A stretch of DNA of 64,000 nt from Dichomitus squalens LYAD-421 SS1 (lineage: Eukaryota > Basidiomycota > Agaricomycetes > Polyporales > Polyporaceae): positions 1-64,000 of the forward strand of contig NW_006766941.1 in NCBI RefSeq assembly GCF_000275845.1, given 5' to 3'. Shown here piece by piece: positions 37,044 through 47,567 of the stretch. The position numbers and the translations under genes are program-made. The notes under the pieces were generated by a model. The model saw nothing but the letters and a program-made list of their open reading frames with translations, was not told where the DNA came from and searched no databases. The stretch's first letter is position 1; every line of letters starts with the position of its first letter.

Positions 37044-38296
37044 CTACATGCAACGCCGCAGAACCATACTGCAACTACATGAGATATCGCGGTGATCTAT
37101 GAATTCTGCGGCCTTCAAAAGCAACTCCGGGCCGCTGATGTCCTCCAAGACTGGAAAAGCCTCGAAGAGCGTGTGAGGGAAGTCCGAGGACCAGGGACAG
37201 GGGGTGGCGGATGAACTTGAGCGCAGGAATCGTTGAGGTGTAGGGACGCGTATAGGGGTGGAGGGTCCTTTGTCAGGCCCGACAGGCGAATGGCGTGAAA
37301 GCGGACTCAAAGGAGGGGCCAAAGAGGCGTTACTGGAGCGTGGTGAATCAAGCGCATCGTTCGCAGGGGACTGCGTAGGACGCGGAACGAATAACGTCCA
37401 TACTGCCCAGTTCCTGTAGTACAGGTTCCGTGTACAAGTTCCTCTCAGCAGTCGGTCCAAACGCACTGGTTCCCCTGGCACTTGGTTAGGGCCAGTATTA
37501 CGAATGTGGCGCGCGCGATGCTGTCCCCACTTCTGCCAGTCGTATACCATAGTTCCGCAGAGGTCGAAATTTCTCTTGCAAAGTCTGCACATGACTGTGC
37601 GTTCATCAATGATACGTTCGACCAGATCGTCGTTGTAGAATGTTTTCCAGCGAAGAAAGGCCGCAAATGTTCGAGTCTCGGTTGGAACAGGTCTGCATGA
37701 AGTAATCAGTCGGTATGACCTTGTATCTCGCTCGAGGTCCGACAGACGCACCCTTTATCTGATCGTGGGGGAGTAAGGTATGGGCATAACGCGGGGGGAA
37801 TTTCTGTCTTTAAGTGTTCAACATCTTCGTCAGAGGGTGTCTGTGCACTGTTCTTCTTGTTTCGCGTCTTAGGAAGGGGCGAACTCGGCCCCTTGCTCCC
37901 CTTCGCCGCGCGTCCTCTTGCGGCGCTCTTGGGGCTCGAAGAAGGGGGATTCGAGGTAGCCTCTGCGGCAGACAATCTGGCAGAGCGTGTGGTAGTCCGA
38001 GAGGCGAGCGATGCAGCAGTACTCCCAGATGGGCGGGGCCTTTTGAGAGGTGGAGGTGGGATGTCGTGTGCGTGTTCCAGCGAGTAGGAGGATCTCTTAC
38101 GAGTACGTGCTTGGGGAGTATCCGGAGGCAGATCAGTACTGATATGACTTTGCTCCGCCCGGTTGGTACCGCGGTGTTGGGAAGTCTCTGGAATAGCGCT
38201 ATCAACGTCGACTCGCCATCAGAGATGTCTTCACGTTACGGCCGGCGATCACATCACTCACATGTACTCGCCATACTGACGCGTTCGTGGGGGCAT
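37044..38296 (-). CDS. Single zinc-module protein, tandem family member 3
   Basis: Unrecognised protein, 376 aa, exons 38296-38262, 38198-37752 and 37692-37044. The first exon is again 35 nt. The N-terminal 160 residues are rich in Ser, Pro, Arg and Lys (KTRNKKN, ARGRAAKGSKG), suggesting an unstructured and possibly nuclear region. The module at about 195-222 reads CRLC, 16 residues, W-GQ-H-RAR-H, a C2H2 version of the family pattern, with the shared Leu and Tyr positions. A Ser/Pro-rich C-terminal part follows without the acidic end of member 1. Both introns are needed to join the basic part to the module in frame. Confidence 0.6.
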
Positions 38297-39324
38297 ATCG
38301 AGCACTGAGCTCTGGGAGAGGGGGGATTGATTGCAAAACTGTAGGAGTTCAGCGGGAGAACGCAAGTACTCCGGATGACTAGTTATGCGGGGATTCGGCG
38401 GCGTCGGATAGAAGCACACTCGCTGTCGTCACATTGTGCATTTATACAATTGTGGTTGGATATCTGCATGGGCAAGGAAAAGCGTTGTTGAAGCCGTAGT
38501 GGAAGTGTAATCACGCTTACTGCGTTATGGGTTCATTGTCTCGGCGCCCCTTGAACGAATTCAATTGTTTGGAGGAGGCGTGCTGGAGGGGAGCTGATTG
38601 AGTCATCTTACCATGGGAATCCTCCCTAGTCTGGCCACCGGCTCACTCTCAGAGGGGCCCGATACATGTAGCCTTATCGATGCGGTGGTGTGCACGAGAT
38701 GAGTACTGAGTAGGCACAATTGATCTTCGCCACAGTCGACGATGATGGCAAGGAGAGGGAGAGGGATCTCGGCAGTTACCGGGACCACCAGCACGGTCTT
38801 GTTGAGGACCCGTCGCGACGCGACCTACGAACAAGAGATGTTGTGCACACTCTGCGCAACACGCATGGAGCGATAGAAACGCGCGCAACTATAGTACCGT
38901 CGTTCGTTGTTGTGTTAAGCAACAACATCTATTCGTCTCATGCGGTAGTAGGTATGTGTACTTGTAATAGTATGTATGGTAGTCCGTGATGGTGATGATA
39001 GCAAAGCGCGTTATCCTACAGCATTCCAAGCAGAACAAAATAACATATGATAGCACTGTACAAGGAGTTCCAGAACAAAAGAGCAGCAATCCTCTTCACA
39101 ATACCACATGCGCGCCCACATATCCCCGCGCCCCTTTCACCTAAACCTCGCACGCCCCGTCATCTAGCGTTATGAGTGTGGCGCGGCACGACTAGCGAAG
39201 CGCAGTGCGCAGAGAGGCAGAGCTCAGGAACCCGAATACGGAAGGAGCCCTGGACTCCCGCTCGCTGGCCGGCGCATGCGCATGCGCATGCTCCGTGTCG
39301 CCTCCCGGCCTATCTCTCTTCACC
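38297..39324. other. No supported gene (about 1.0 kb)
   Basis: Short frames only, none linked to the flanking genes. A run of gcatgcgcatgcgcatg near 39268 is a short alternating purine-pyrimidine tract. Confidence 0.5.
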
Positions 39325-40465
39325 TCACTCGTCTTCTTCGTTCCAGTCGGCCTTCGATAGCCTCACGCTATTGCGAGCCTCCTCCGTTTCCAGGTCGGAG
39401 GGTGGGGCGATGATGGAGGGCTGGAGGTTCCCCCACTCCCAATCGCGCACCGTTGGGAGAGGCCTATTGAGGTCAAGCACCTCCAAGCCAGGGTGGTGGA
39501 GTGCCATCGCCGCTTTGCTAAGCTTGTGAGAAGTGAGAGGGGGCACGAGCCGAATGATGGGGCACTCGACCATCTCCGGCACTGGAGGAAGGCTCCGCGG
39601 TCGCGACGCCGCAACGTATTCCTCCGTCACACGGAGACCTTCTCGAGGTGGGGGAATGACGTTGTCCTGGCTCTTTCCCGCGGACGGCGGCGGGGGCTCT
39701 GGGGTGGGAGTGGGCGATCTCGCGCTCATGATGCTCATAGCGCTCGTCCCCGTGAACTCCGTCCCGCAATCTTCCGTCAGCGGGGGCGTCGCAGGGGGCG
39801 TTGACAGTCGTGACGAGTCCTACAGAGGCACTCTCAGCTCGCGCATCAGGCATAATTCAGCGCATACGCACGATCCCATTCTCAGCTCGCCTCGCCGCGG
39901 CGTACTCCTCCGACCACTTGTCGCACCTCTTCCGGTGCTTGCTCCAATGGTGCAGGTCGAAGTACCCTTTCGGGGACAGCTTGATGGTGGTCCCGCACTT
40001 GAGGCACCGCACGCTGAAAAGGTCCACCATCCGCGCGCGGGGGTCCCGGAGCAGCTCCGCGCGCCTCTCCTGCGCCTGCGCGGTGAGCTTCGTCGACGGG
40101 CCCGGACCAGGGATTGTCGAGGGGGTGGCACCACTACTACTTGCGCCGGTGCCCGACGGCTCGCTGTGGGCGGACGGGTGCATGTCAGCGCGCGTGCATG
40201 AACGCGGACGTCAACATGGAACACTTACGTCTGAGAATTGGGTTCTGTATGCTTGCCCTTGCGCGACCTCTTGAGAGGACGCGGCTCGGCGGCAGAGTCG
40301 GCGGCGGCCCGTTTCCTTGACCTCGTCACTACCGAAAGGCTCCCAGCAGCCTCGAACGGAAGGGGGGCGTCCTCCCTAAATCCCCATGTATAAGTCTCAG
40401 ACCCAAAGAGCATGACACAAGCATCCTTACTCGAGGGGAGTTAGCCGGCTCGCGGGGGAACTCAT
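39325..40465 (-). CDS. Single zinc-module protein, tandem family member 4
   Basis: Unrecognised protein, 322 aa, exons 40465-40431, 40375-40229, 40163-39872 and 39819-39325. The 35-nt first exon encodes MSSPASRLTPL. A basic stretch (RPLKRSRKGK) could be a nuclear localisation signal. The module at residues 114-141 reads CLKC, 16 residues, W-SK-H-RKR-C and is preceded by the family helix R-x3-L-x2-DP. The C-terminal 165 residues are Pro-rich and acidic and have no recognisable domain. The model requires acceptor use at 40376, which joins the first exon to EEDAPLP; an ATG inside that intron (40413) would give a different, less consistent start. Confidence 0.62.
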
Positions 40466-41352
40466 CCGTGGTTAGGGATAGATTTAGCGCCTATGGGGAC
40501 AACGAAGGGCGTGGTGGGGGATCGTTGCAAGGGGGTGCTCAAGCCCTTTTGAAATGCACTACGTGTATTTTAAGCTATTGTGTTAGGTACAAGCGTCGGC
40601 AGGAAGGGCGGACCTTGAAACGCACGTTGAAGGCTCGTTCTTTGTTTGGGTGGCTGGTGGTTGGCGCGGCGCTTTGCCCGTGTTTCTCAAAGCAGACCGT
40701 CCCACGGGGTCTCTGAAGTAGGCTGTTCGTAAGTATAAACAGGATACGTACAGTTACGCGTCGGGGGAGCGTGAGGAAGGTGGTGGGGGGAGGGGGGAGG
40801 TCGCGGTTCGCGCAAGAGAGAGGTGCGGAGAACGGGAGGATGAAGCGCGAAGAGGACCTCTGCGGGGATTGGGCTCGGCATCTTCCGCCCGCGGCGCGCT
40901 CTCGACGCGTCGTGTTCGCGCGACTATAGGCTGTGATCCGCAACTCCTCAAATGCTAAATCCTCGAGCATCTTCCCATGGAGAGCAAGCAAAACGCGCGC
41001 GCGCGCAATCGGCCTCCACTAGTTGACAGGGTATTCAGTGGTATTGGACCTTTTATCGACTGTGGCCGGAAGTATACACAGGGACAGAGTAACATAGACA
41101 CCACTCGACGTTCCAAGCGATCTGAACTAAAGACAGACATAGTAATAAATGAAACAGATCAAGATGGGTTCGCGAGGAAGTACAGGCTAAGCGAGAATTC
41201 GCAGGAGGAGGATGCATATCGAGCGTGGCCAATTGCAAGGAGTGTGGTGTACAGATATCGCGGAGCAAAAGGACAATAAGCTAGAAAGAGCGACTAGAAG
41301 CGGTCGAAGTACAAAATGATCAGCAACCGAAGATAAGTGATGCGTGCATCGT
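40466..41352. other. No supported gene (887 bp)
   Basis: Short frames only. A CG dinucleotide tract (gcgcgcgcgcgc) lies near 40998. It includes the 5' flank of family member 4 and the 3' flank of member 5. Confidence 0.55.
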
Positions 41353-42920
41353 TCATCCAGAAAAGCCTTCGCGGACACCGCGGAAGAAGCCCATGATAGA
41401 CTCGGAGACCCATGTCAGGAACCCTGGGTTCTCGGCCTGCGTAGGCTCATACGACGCGTCGCGCGGGCGGACGGCGCGCTCGGGGACATCGTCGTCCTCG
41501 CGCGACCGCTTCCTAGTCTTCTGCGGGGTGGAGGCAACATCAGTAGCGACAATCGTATCCTCGGTGTCGGCCACGGAAGGTGGGGGTCGGCTCGAACTTG
41601 GAATGAGAGTCTCTTTGGCGCCTGCCCTCGCAGCCGCTCCATTGAGGATGCTGCTGAGCTGGATGTCAGACCTAGAGCATTTGTAAAATCCGAAGGTCGC
41701 TGACCTGTTACACGCAAGCTTGTGCTCTTCCCACTTTGTGAGATCATATTCCGCCTTGCCCTCAAGCTCGATAGTCTTGTTGCATGACTTGCATTCAACG
41801 CTCTGCGAAGTGCAAGACTTGACTTGGGGATCGTTGACGAGGTTCAGCTTCCTCTGTGCCGTCGCGACGCGCGAGCTAGGGCTAGATGGCGCGGAGAGAG
41901 ACGATATTGTCAGACACCTGCCCCTCCTTGAACGGTGTCAAAAGCGGGACGCACATGCTGCCGCTGCACTTGTTCGCGTGGGTACGCCAATGGTGCAATG
42001 AGTAAGTGGTCTGCGTCGAGAGTTTTACCCAGGACTGGCAGCCCTTGCAGTACGCTGACTCGGGCTTCACCTCGCCAGTAAGCGGATCCGCCTCAATGAT
42101 CGCCTTCCGATCCTGCTCCTTCTTGACGCGTTTGATGCCGAGGTGCACCGGCTCCTCCTGCATGACCGACTCGTCTTCGTCCTCCTCGACCTCAACCTCC
42201 GGCTCGGTCGATGTCGTCTTCTCCTTCGTCGGACTGCCGCACAGACATACGCTCAATTCATCGTCTCACCCTCGAACCTCAAACCGACGCGTGCACACTC
42301 ACCTCTCGGAGCGACTAGTGCTCTTGCAATGCCTCCGGTGCTCGACCCACAACTTCATGATGTACTTGAGCTTTGGGTTCAAGTCCACCCACTGGCTGCA
42401 CACTTTGCAGTACACGCGATGGGGCTCGACTTCGCCTGAATTCGGGTCATCCTCGAGGAACTGGCGACGCTCCGCCTCGCCCTTGCGCGAGGTGTACCGC
42501 CCGGTGCCAAAGACCCCGCTCGCAGACTCCTCGTCGCCGTCCTCTTGCGTGTCCGTGCGTCTAGATAATCACGGCACGGCCGAGGGAATTGGCAATGTGG
42601 GATTGAATGAGGAAGAGGGCACGTGAGTTGGAGTATGATAGTGCGCACTGGATCTGAGACCGGGGTTTCATGCTCTGAGACTTGGGCTTGATGGGGGAAG
42701 AGTCGACGAGGGTGTCTTCGCGAGCCAGCGACGCCACAGACGACTGGCGGGAGTGCGCCCCTCGCTTGCCTTTGACACTCGCGGTCTTCTTCGCAGACGC
42801 GTCTTTCGGCGACGGCCCGGGGAGGCTGACAGACACAAATTGGAACGGGGGTGTCGCGCGAGGGGGTACAAAGGGACGGACTCACTGGACGTCGACTTTC
42901 TTGGGGGTGCGGGTGGACAT
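41353..42920 (-). CDS. Triple zinc-module protein, tandem family member 5
   Basis: Unrecognised protein, 425 aa, exons 42920-42886 (35 nt), 42825-42649, 42560-42303, 42233-41955 and 41881-41353. Three copies of the module lie at residues 122-149, 219-246 and 280-307: CKVC, CKGC and CKSC, each followed by exactly 16 residues, W, x2, H, x3, C. Each is preceded by R-x3-[IL/F]-x2-DP. Modules 1 and 2 share the extension SGEVEP/TGEVKP. Each module is largely within its own exon, which suggests exon duplication. The linkers are acidic (EVEVEEDEDE) and basic, and the C-terminus contains KTRKRSRED. A possible 33-nt intron at 41672-41704 was rejected: it is too short and reads through in frame. A good acceptor directly before the ATG leaves room for a 5' UTR intron. 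Confidence 0.7.
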
Positions 42921-43860
42921 CTGCAAGGGGGGCCGGTGGGTGAGAGGAGTGATCTCGAGTGCGCACAGGAACGTGATGGTAGGTGTGAGAGTGAGCGTGG
43001 GACAGAGTTCGGAAGGTCTCATCCAAACTCCGTTCAAGTTCGGACCGTTTTGGTACTCCGGATGTCCCGTGCGCCATAGTGAGAGCAGATTGGACAGCGG
43101 GACTTCCCTGCTCCGCCAAACGCCATGGGAATCAATGCATAGGGGAGCGGACTCACCCTTGTCTCGGGGCGAGCGAGCTTCTGTGGTGAGTCAGTGGGTG
43201 ATTCTACCTCCGGATCGTCTTCGAAGGACTCCCTTAGGGATAGAGATAATGCGTTAGGGGCAGTTGCAAGAGTCAAGGCGCGCAGGCTGCATACTCAGCC
43301 GATGGTTTGAAGGTTGCGTCGCGAATGGATTTCCTTCTCTGCACGCGTCGGACGCGATAAGCGACAAATCGAGTGTGAGCGTAGTTTGAGACGCACCTTG
43401 ACCTTTATTCCCGTGTAGGTGACCGTGCTGGGACCTCTACTCGTCGTTTGTAAGATGAAAGTGACCGGAATGCGGGGAATTAGCGGACGACTACCGGGTA
43501 GGAGAGGACAGCTTGTCGGACATGAAAGATGAGGAGGGGGGCGAGATGAAGGGGGATTGTGTGAGATGTCCGACTGATGTGCCCTGAGCTCGGACCAACG
43601 GAACACGCCAAACAACTTATCCCGCGGATCTCTGTTGACGTGGATCATTTAGCTCCATATATGGACTTATTGTCCCTTTCGGTACTAGCTGGTGAACCTT
43701 AGACAAACAAAATAATCAAATCGTTCGACATTGTTTCGACGGTCGCCTGACTCCATCAGTATTCCATCCTCTGCTCCTTCGATCTACCGCTGCACTTCTG
43801 CGTGTCGTCTCTGGATAGACCTGTTCTCTACTGGTCTGATCTCTAACGATCTCAGCGTCG
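42921..43860. other. Divergent upstream region, zinc-module gene / EFM7-like gene
   Basis: 940 bp between two divergent starts. A 117-codon open frame (43648-43295, minus) and shorter ones exist but show no domain. An acceptor (cccccttgcag) directly abuts the zinc-module ATG at 42920, so part of this region may be a 5' UTR exon. Confidence 0.5.
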
Positions 43861-44730
43861 ATGGCCGATCCAGAGGACTTTTTATACGAGGCTTCTGAAT
43901 TCCTCTACGGTCATGGTCCCGTCGCACATTCGTCCGCGGGCTCCCTTTTCACCCATCACCCTCGCAACGGAGGCCCCTCTGTGACTGTCATGACTCCAGA
44001 TACACAAACAGCTAACTGGTCTCTGCACGCGACATCAATCTGGTCTGCTGCCATCTACGTCGTTGATCACATAGACGACTTCTGCATAGATCATCACTAC
44101 GACCTGATCAAGCATGAAGGTCGCCCTCTCAGAGTGCTCGAGCTCGGCGCGGGAGCAGGCCTACCCGGCATCTTCATCGCGAAGAAGTATCCTCACACGA
44201 TGGTGACCTCCAGTGACTACCCAGATGAGCTCCTCATCCGCACGCTCGCGGAAAACGCGAAGCGAAACGATGTCGAGGATCGGTGTCACGTTGTACCGTA
44301 CGCCTGGGGATCCGACCCAGCCCTGCTCCTGCAATCCCAGAACGCGGACTCTGACCCCATCCCTGGGTTCGACGTCGTTATCGCCGCTGACACACTCTGG
44401 AATAGAGACACACATCAGGACCTCGTCCAATCCCTCCAGACCACCCTAAAGCGCTGTCCCCATGCCCGCATATACGTCGTCGCTGGGCTTCACACAGGGC
44501 GGTACGTCATCCACACCTTCTACAAACATGCTCTGGGCATCGGCCTGCTCCCGGAAGCGCTCAATGAGAGACGGGTTGACGCCTCGAAGGAATCTCAGCG
44601 CTTGTGGTGGCCGGACCGCCCTGATGATCAAGACGAGCCGACGCGCAGGCGATGGGTCGCCTGGGCGGTCTTCAAGTGGGGTCCCACTCTGACTATCGGC
44701 ACCTATTCCCATGGAGGTCCTCTATCCTAG
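43861..44730 (+). CDS. EFM7: EFM7/NNT1-type SAM-dependent methyltransferase
   Basis: A 289-aa single-exon gene of the methyltransferase-16 group. Yeast Efm7/Nnt1 methylates the N-terminal Gly and adjacent Lys of elongation factor 1A in the cytosol. Visible motifs: LELGAGAGLPGI (SAM loop, motif I), SSDYPDELLI (acidic residue binding the ribose), FDVVIAADTLWN (motif IV region) and the C-terminal AWAVFKWGPTL. The N-terminal segment ANWSLHATSIWSAA has the W-x-A-x2-W pattern of this group. The length is close to fungal homologues. An older name, nicotinamide N-methyltransferase, is common in databases, but protein methylation is the better supported activity for the family. Confidence 0.88.
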   Translation: MADPEDFLYEASEFLYGHGPVAHSSAGSLFTHHPRNGGPSVTVMTPDTQTANWSLHATSIWSAAIYVVDHIDDFCIDHHYDLIKHEGRPLRVLELGAGAGLPGIFIAKKYPHTMVTSSDYPDELLIRTLAENAKRNDVEDRCHVVPYAWGSDPALLLQSQNADSDPIPGFDVVIAADTLWNRDTHQDLVQSLQTTLKRCPHARIYVVAGLHTGRYVIHTFYKHALGIGLLPEALNERRVDASKESQRLWWPDRPDDQDEPTRRRWVAWAVFKWGPTLTIGTYSHGGPLS

Positions 44731-44846
44731 ACATTCTGTATCGGAATGTCTCAAGGAGTGTCAAGTATCGAACAATCAATCGATCACGTCAGAACCCCCC
44801 TCTCATCACACGCACGGACATGAGTCAACGCCACAATGATATTTTC

Positions 44847-46836
44847 TCATGGTATCGACATCCGCCTCTTCTTCAGCCACCCCTTCATCCTCTGGATTAC
44901 CGACGGCCATTTACGAACCTCGAACATCGCCTTTGGTCGCATCGCCTCTTCACTCTGTGAGAGATCGTTATAGCACGTGGAGCCCAATGACCAGTCGGCT
45001 GTCGTATCGTAGGTCGACTCGTCTCCTAGCAAACTCGGGGACGTCCACTCGAACCATTCGTGTGGGACTACTTCGTGTGGGGCATATTGTCGCCCGAACG
45101 GGATGTAGAAGCACTGTCATCCGGTACCTCGTGTGTGAGCATCGCCGGGTCAGGAGAGTAAGTCTCGACGTTCAACTCACCTCCTGTTCCAGGCTGACTA
45201 CCGTGTCGAATGTGCAAGCAGGCCTTCTTTGCTCTCTGCGCTCGATGGCGTCCCAATTGCTACTCTCTACATGTCAGACCTCGACAGATGCGGAGGACGT
45301 TCGAGTACCCACATCCCACGGAACCATCGGTGCTTCTTCAGTTTGCGGATGGATGGCCTCTTCTTGGGGTCTTTCTCTAGCGTCTTCATACGAGACAAGC
45401 CGTCAGCCAGGGTATCATTGCGAGAACACCATACAGGTCTGACCTTTGCCAAGAGATCCCTCACATCCTCATTTACGAGCCCACATAAGTCGAGGTCGGC
45501 GGGCAGGCTATCTGTCCTCGCTATGACTTCCTCTAGACGCTGTTCCCTCGGTTGGAGACCGAACGGGAGCTGTGCCGTCACCTCAGTGGGTGCGTCACTA
45601 GATCGCGAATACGAGGTGTACTCACCCTTCCTGTCAACATGCAATACAACACGACTCCCGCTCCCCAGACGTCGACCCCATAGGAGTACGTGCCCGAATA
45701 CACTTCCGGCGCAACGTACCCGGGGGTTCCCACCAACGAATGTGTTTCGTCCACGTCCGGCCCACTCGACCTCGCCCTCCTCCTGTCGGCTCCATCTCGT
45801 TCTTCCTGTTGGCCTTCGTCCCTTACGCTCCACGGCGATAATCGCGTCCACGGTCGGTCGGCGTTCGCCCTCCCGAATGCGCGGGCGATCCCGAAGTCGG
45901 TCAGGACGATGTGCTTGTCTTCGTCGAGGAGGATGTTGTCGAGCTTGATATCGCGGTGGATGATCCGCTGCTTGTGGAGATACTCTATCGCTACGAGCTT
46001 CAGAGGCCGTTAGTGACGTCTGCTGGGCATCGACAGGGTCCAAATACCGCTTACAATCTCTGCGCACCAGAGGCGTGCCTGGTGTTCTGGCACGATCCCA
46101 TTCCGCTTCATCTCCGTCATCAAGTCCCCGCGAGGATAGTATTCCTGCGCACGCACACATATCAGCATAAGTCTCTTGCAGGCGGACGCCACCACGCACC
46201 GTCAGGAAGTAGAAGTTATCGCTATCCTCAAAGCTTCCCGCGAGCGGGACGAACCAGGGCGACGTCTCCCCCGCACCTGACCCTGTCCCTGTCGTCAGCG
46301 CTTGCATGACCGCCTGCTCCTCGAACACGGGCGGGTACTCGCGCAGGCGCAGCCCGTTCTTCTCGACGACCTTGAGCGCGAACGGCCGTTCGGACACCGT
46401 GTCCTCGACGAGGTACACCGTCCCGTGCCCGCCCTTGCCCAGCACGCGGAGCGGGCGGAAGTCTGCCGCTGAGAGGACGCGGGCGTGCCGCGGGCGCACG
46501 GGAGAGTAAGAGGAGCAATAGGGAGAAGAGGGGGAGGCAGAGGTGTTGGTGGTTGGGATGGAGCTGGGAATCGTGGGAGGTGAAGAGGGACATGGCGAGG
46601 GCGAGAACGCCGGAGACGGGGATCGGAGTGCGTGAAGGCAGACGGGGTCGCCGATTGCAACGTCGGGGCTTGTCGCGGGAGAGAAATCGAGATCGATGCC
46701 GACGTCCTTCACGCGGTCGATCACGTCGAATTCGTAGAGCGTCTGGGAGGGGACAAGGTTATGGTCAGCGAAGAGCTTGGAGCGTGGCTGCGCTGAGGTT
46801 TATGGCACGTACATGTTCTCCGACTTCATCGTACAT
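44847..46836 (-). CDS. Serine/threonine protein kinase, AGC-like
   Basis: Exons, from high to low coordinate: 46836-46813, 46742-46200, 46144-46055, 45997-45626, 45569-45444, 45383-45313, 45262-45181 and 45113-44847, giving 524 aa. A Ser/Pro-rich N-terminus (about 29-90) precedes the kinase domain: [13 protein letters not shown] (P-loop, about 110), ALKVVEK (ATP Lys), [11 protein letters not shown] (catalytic Asp235), DFG (253-255) and GTPGYVAPE (APE). The activation segment is unusually long, with about 45 extra residues between DFG and APE. All catalytic residues are present, so it should be active. The D-x-K-x-D-N loop and GTPxYxAPE favour the AGC group, but I do not recognise the subfamily. 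The acceptor of exon 5 could alternatively lie 12 nt upstream (in frame). It is convergent with the EFM7-like gene, with 116 bp between stops. Confidence 0.85.
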
Positions 46837-47567
46837 GCTGCCGCGCTCGTGATTTGACAGCTGTGACTGCGGATGGTCGCCGAATCGCCGCACGGGGACC
46901 GAAGCGTGCGGATATGAGTCGAGTCAGGTCGAAGCGCAGGCGATTTGTCGGCAAGGTAGTGGAGAACGCTCCTAGTGTCGAGACATGTCCCTCGTCGAGA
47001 ATAGTGGATAACATTCTCCTCGGAGGCTGACGCTGTCTGCTCGTTCCCTCGTCAGCCCAGTCCGGATCCGAGTAAGCAGTGTCCTTACTGAGGCATCACA
47101 ACACCGACCAAGCGCTTCTTGAATCTACTGCGCGTAACTTCTGCCTCCACTCCAATGAGTATGGGTCAACGGACGAACGGGTTAGGTGAGTACGCCGGAT
47201 GTCCGGCAGAGTAGTGCATTGACTGACGAATCACTATAGCCGGCTTGATTGCTTGAGACGCGGTATCAATCACGCATAGCAGAGGACACCGAGATGAGGT
47301 GACCCTCAGGAACCGAAGGGAAGCGGGAAGATATTGTACGTATCAGCGCCTTTCTTGCGGATTCTCTCCAAGCCAATGTGCTGAGTACGTCAGCGGTCTA
47401 TGTACTCCAAACCCAACATGCATATGCTGAGACAATCTTACTTGGCAGTATTACAGTGCCTGCGCTTCTACCGCGCCACGCTGTCTTCGCCTTTACTACA
47501 ATTTCGTGCACATCGTGACGACGGGTTGTCTTCGACGAACATCGCATAGCTTCCGTGTCGCAGATAA
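46837..47567. other. Divergent upstream region, kinase / P450 pseudogene
   Basis: About 730 bp with no supported gene. A real start exon for the P450 copy could lie here, but no in-frame ATG joined by a convincing intron was found. Confidence 0.5.

Noticed and set aside
40413..40413. ATG at 40413 as the start of zinc-module member 4
   Set aside because: It lies in a good intron (40376-40430) whose removal joins the 35-nt first exon to the basic exon in frame, as in the paralogues.
41672..41704. 33-nt GT-AG intron in the triple zinc-module gene
   Set aside because: Too short for fungal splicing, and the sequence reads through in frame.
43295..43648. 117-codon minus-strand frame upstream of the triple zinc-module gene
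   Set aside because: No domain and no clear splice link; possibly 5' UTR.
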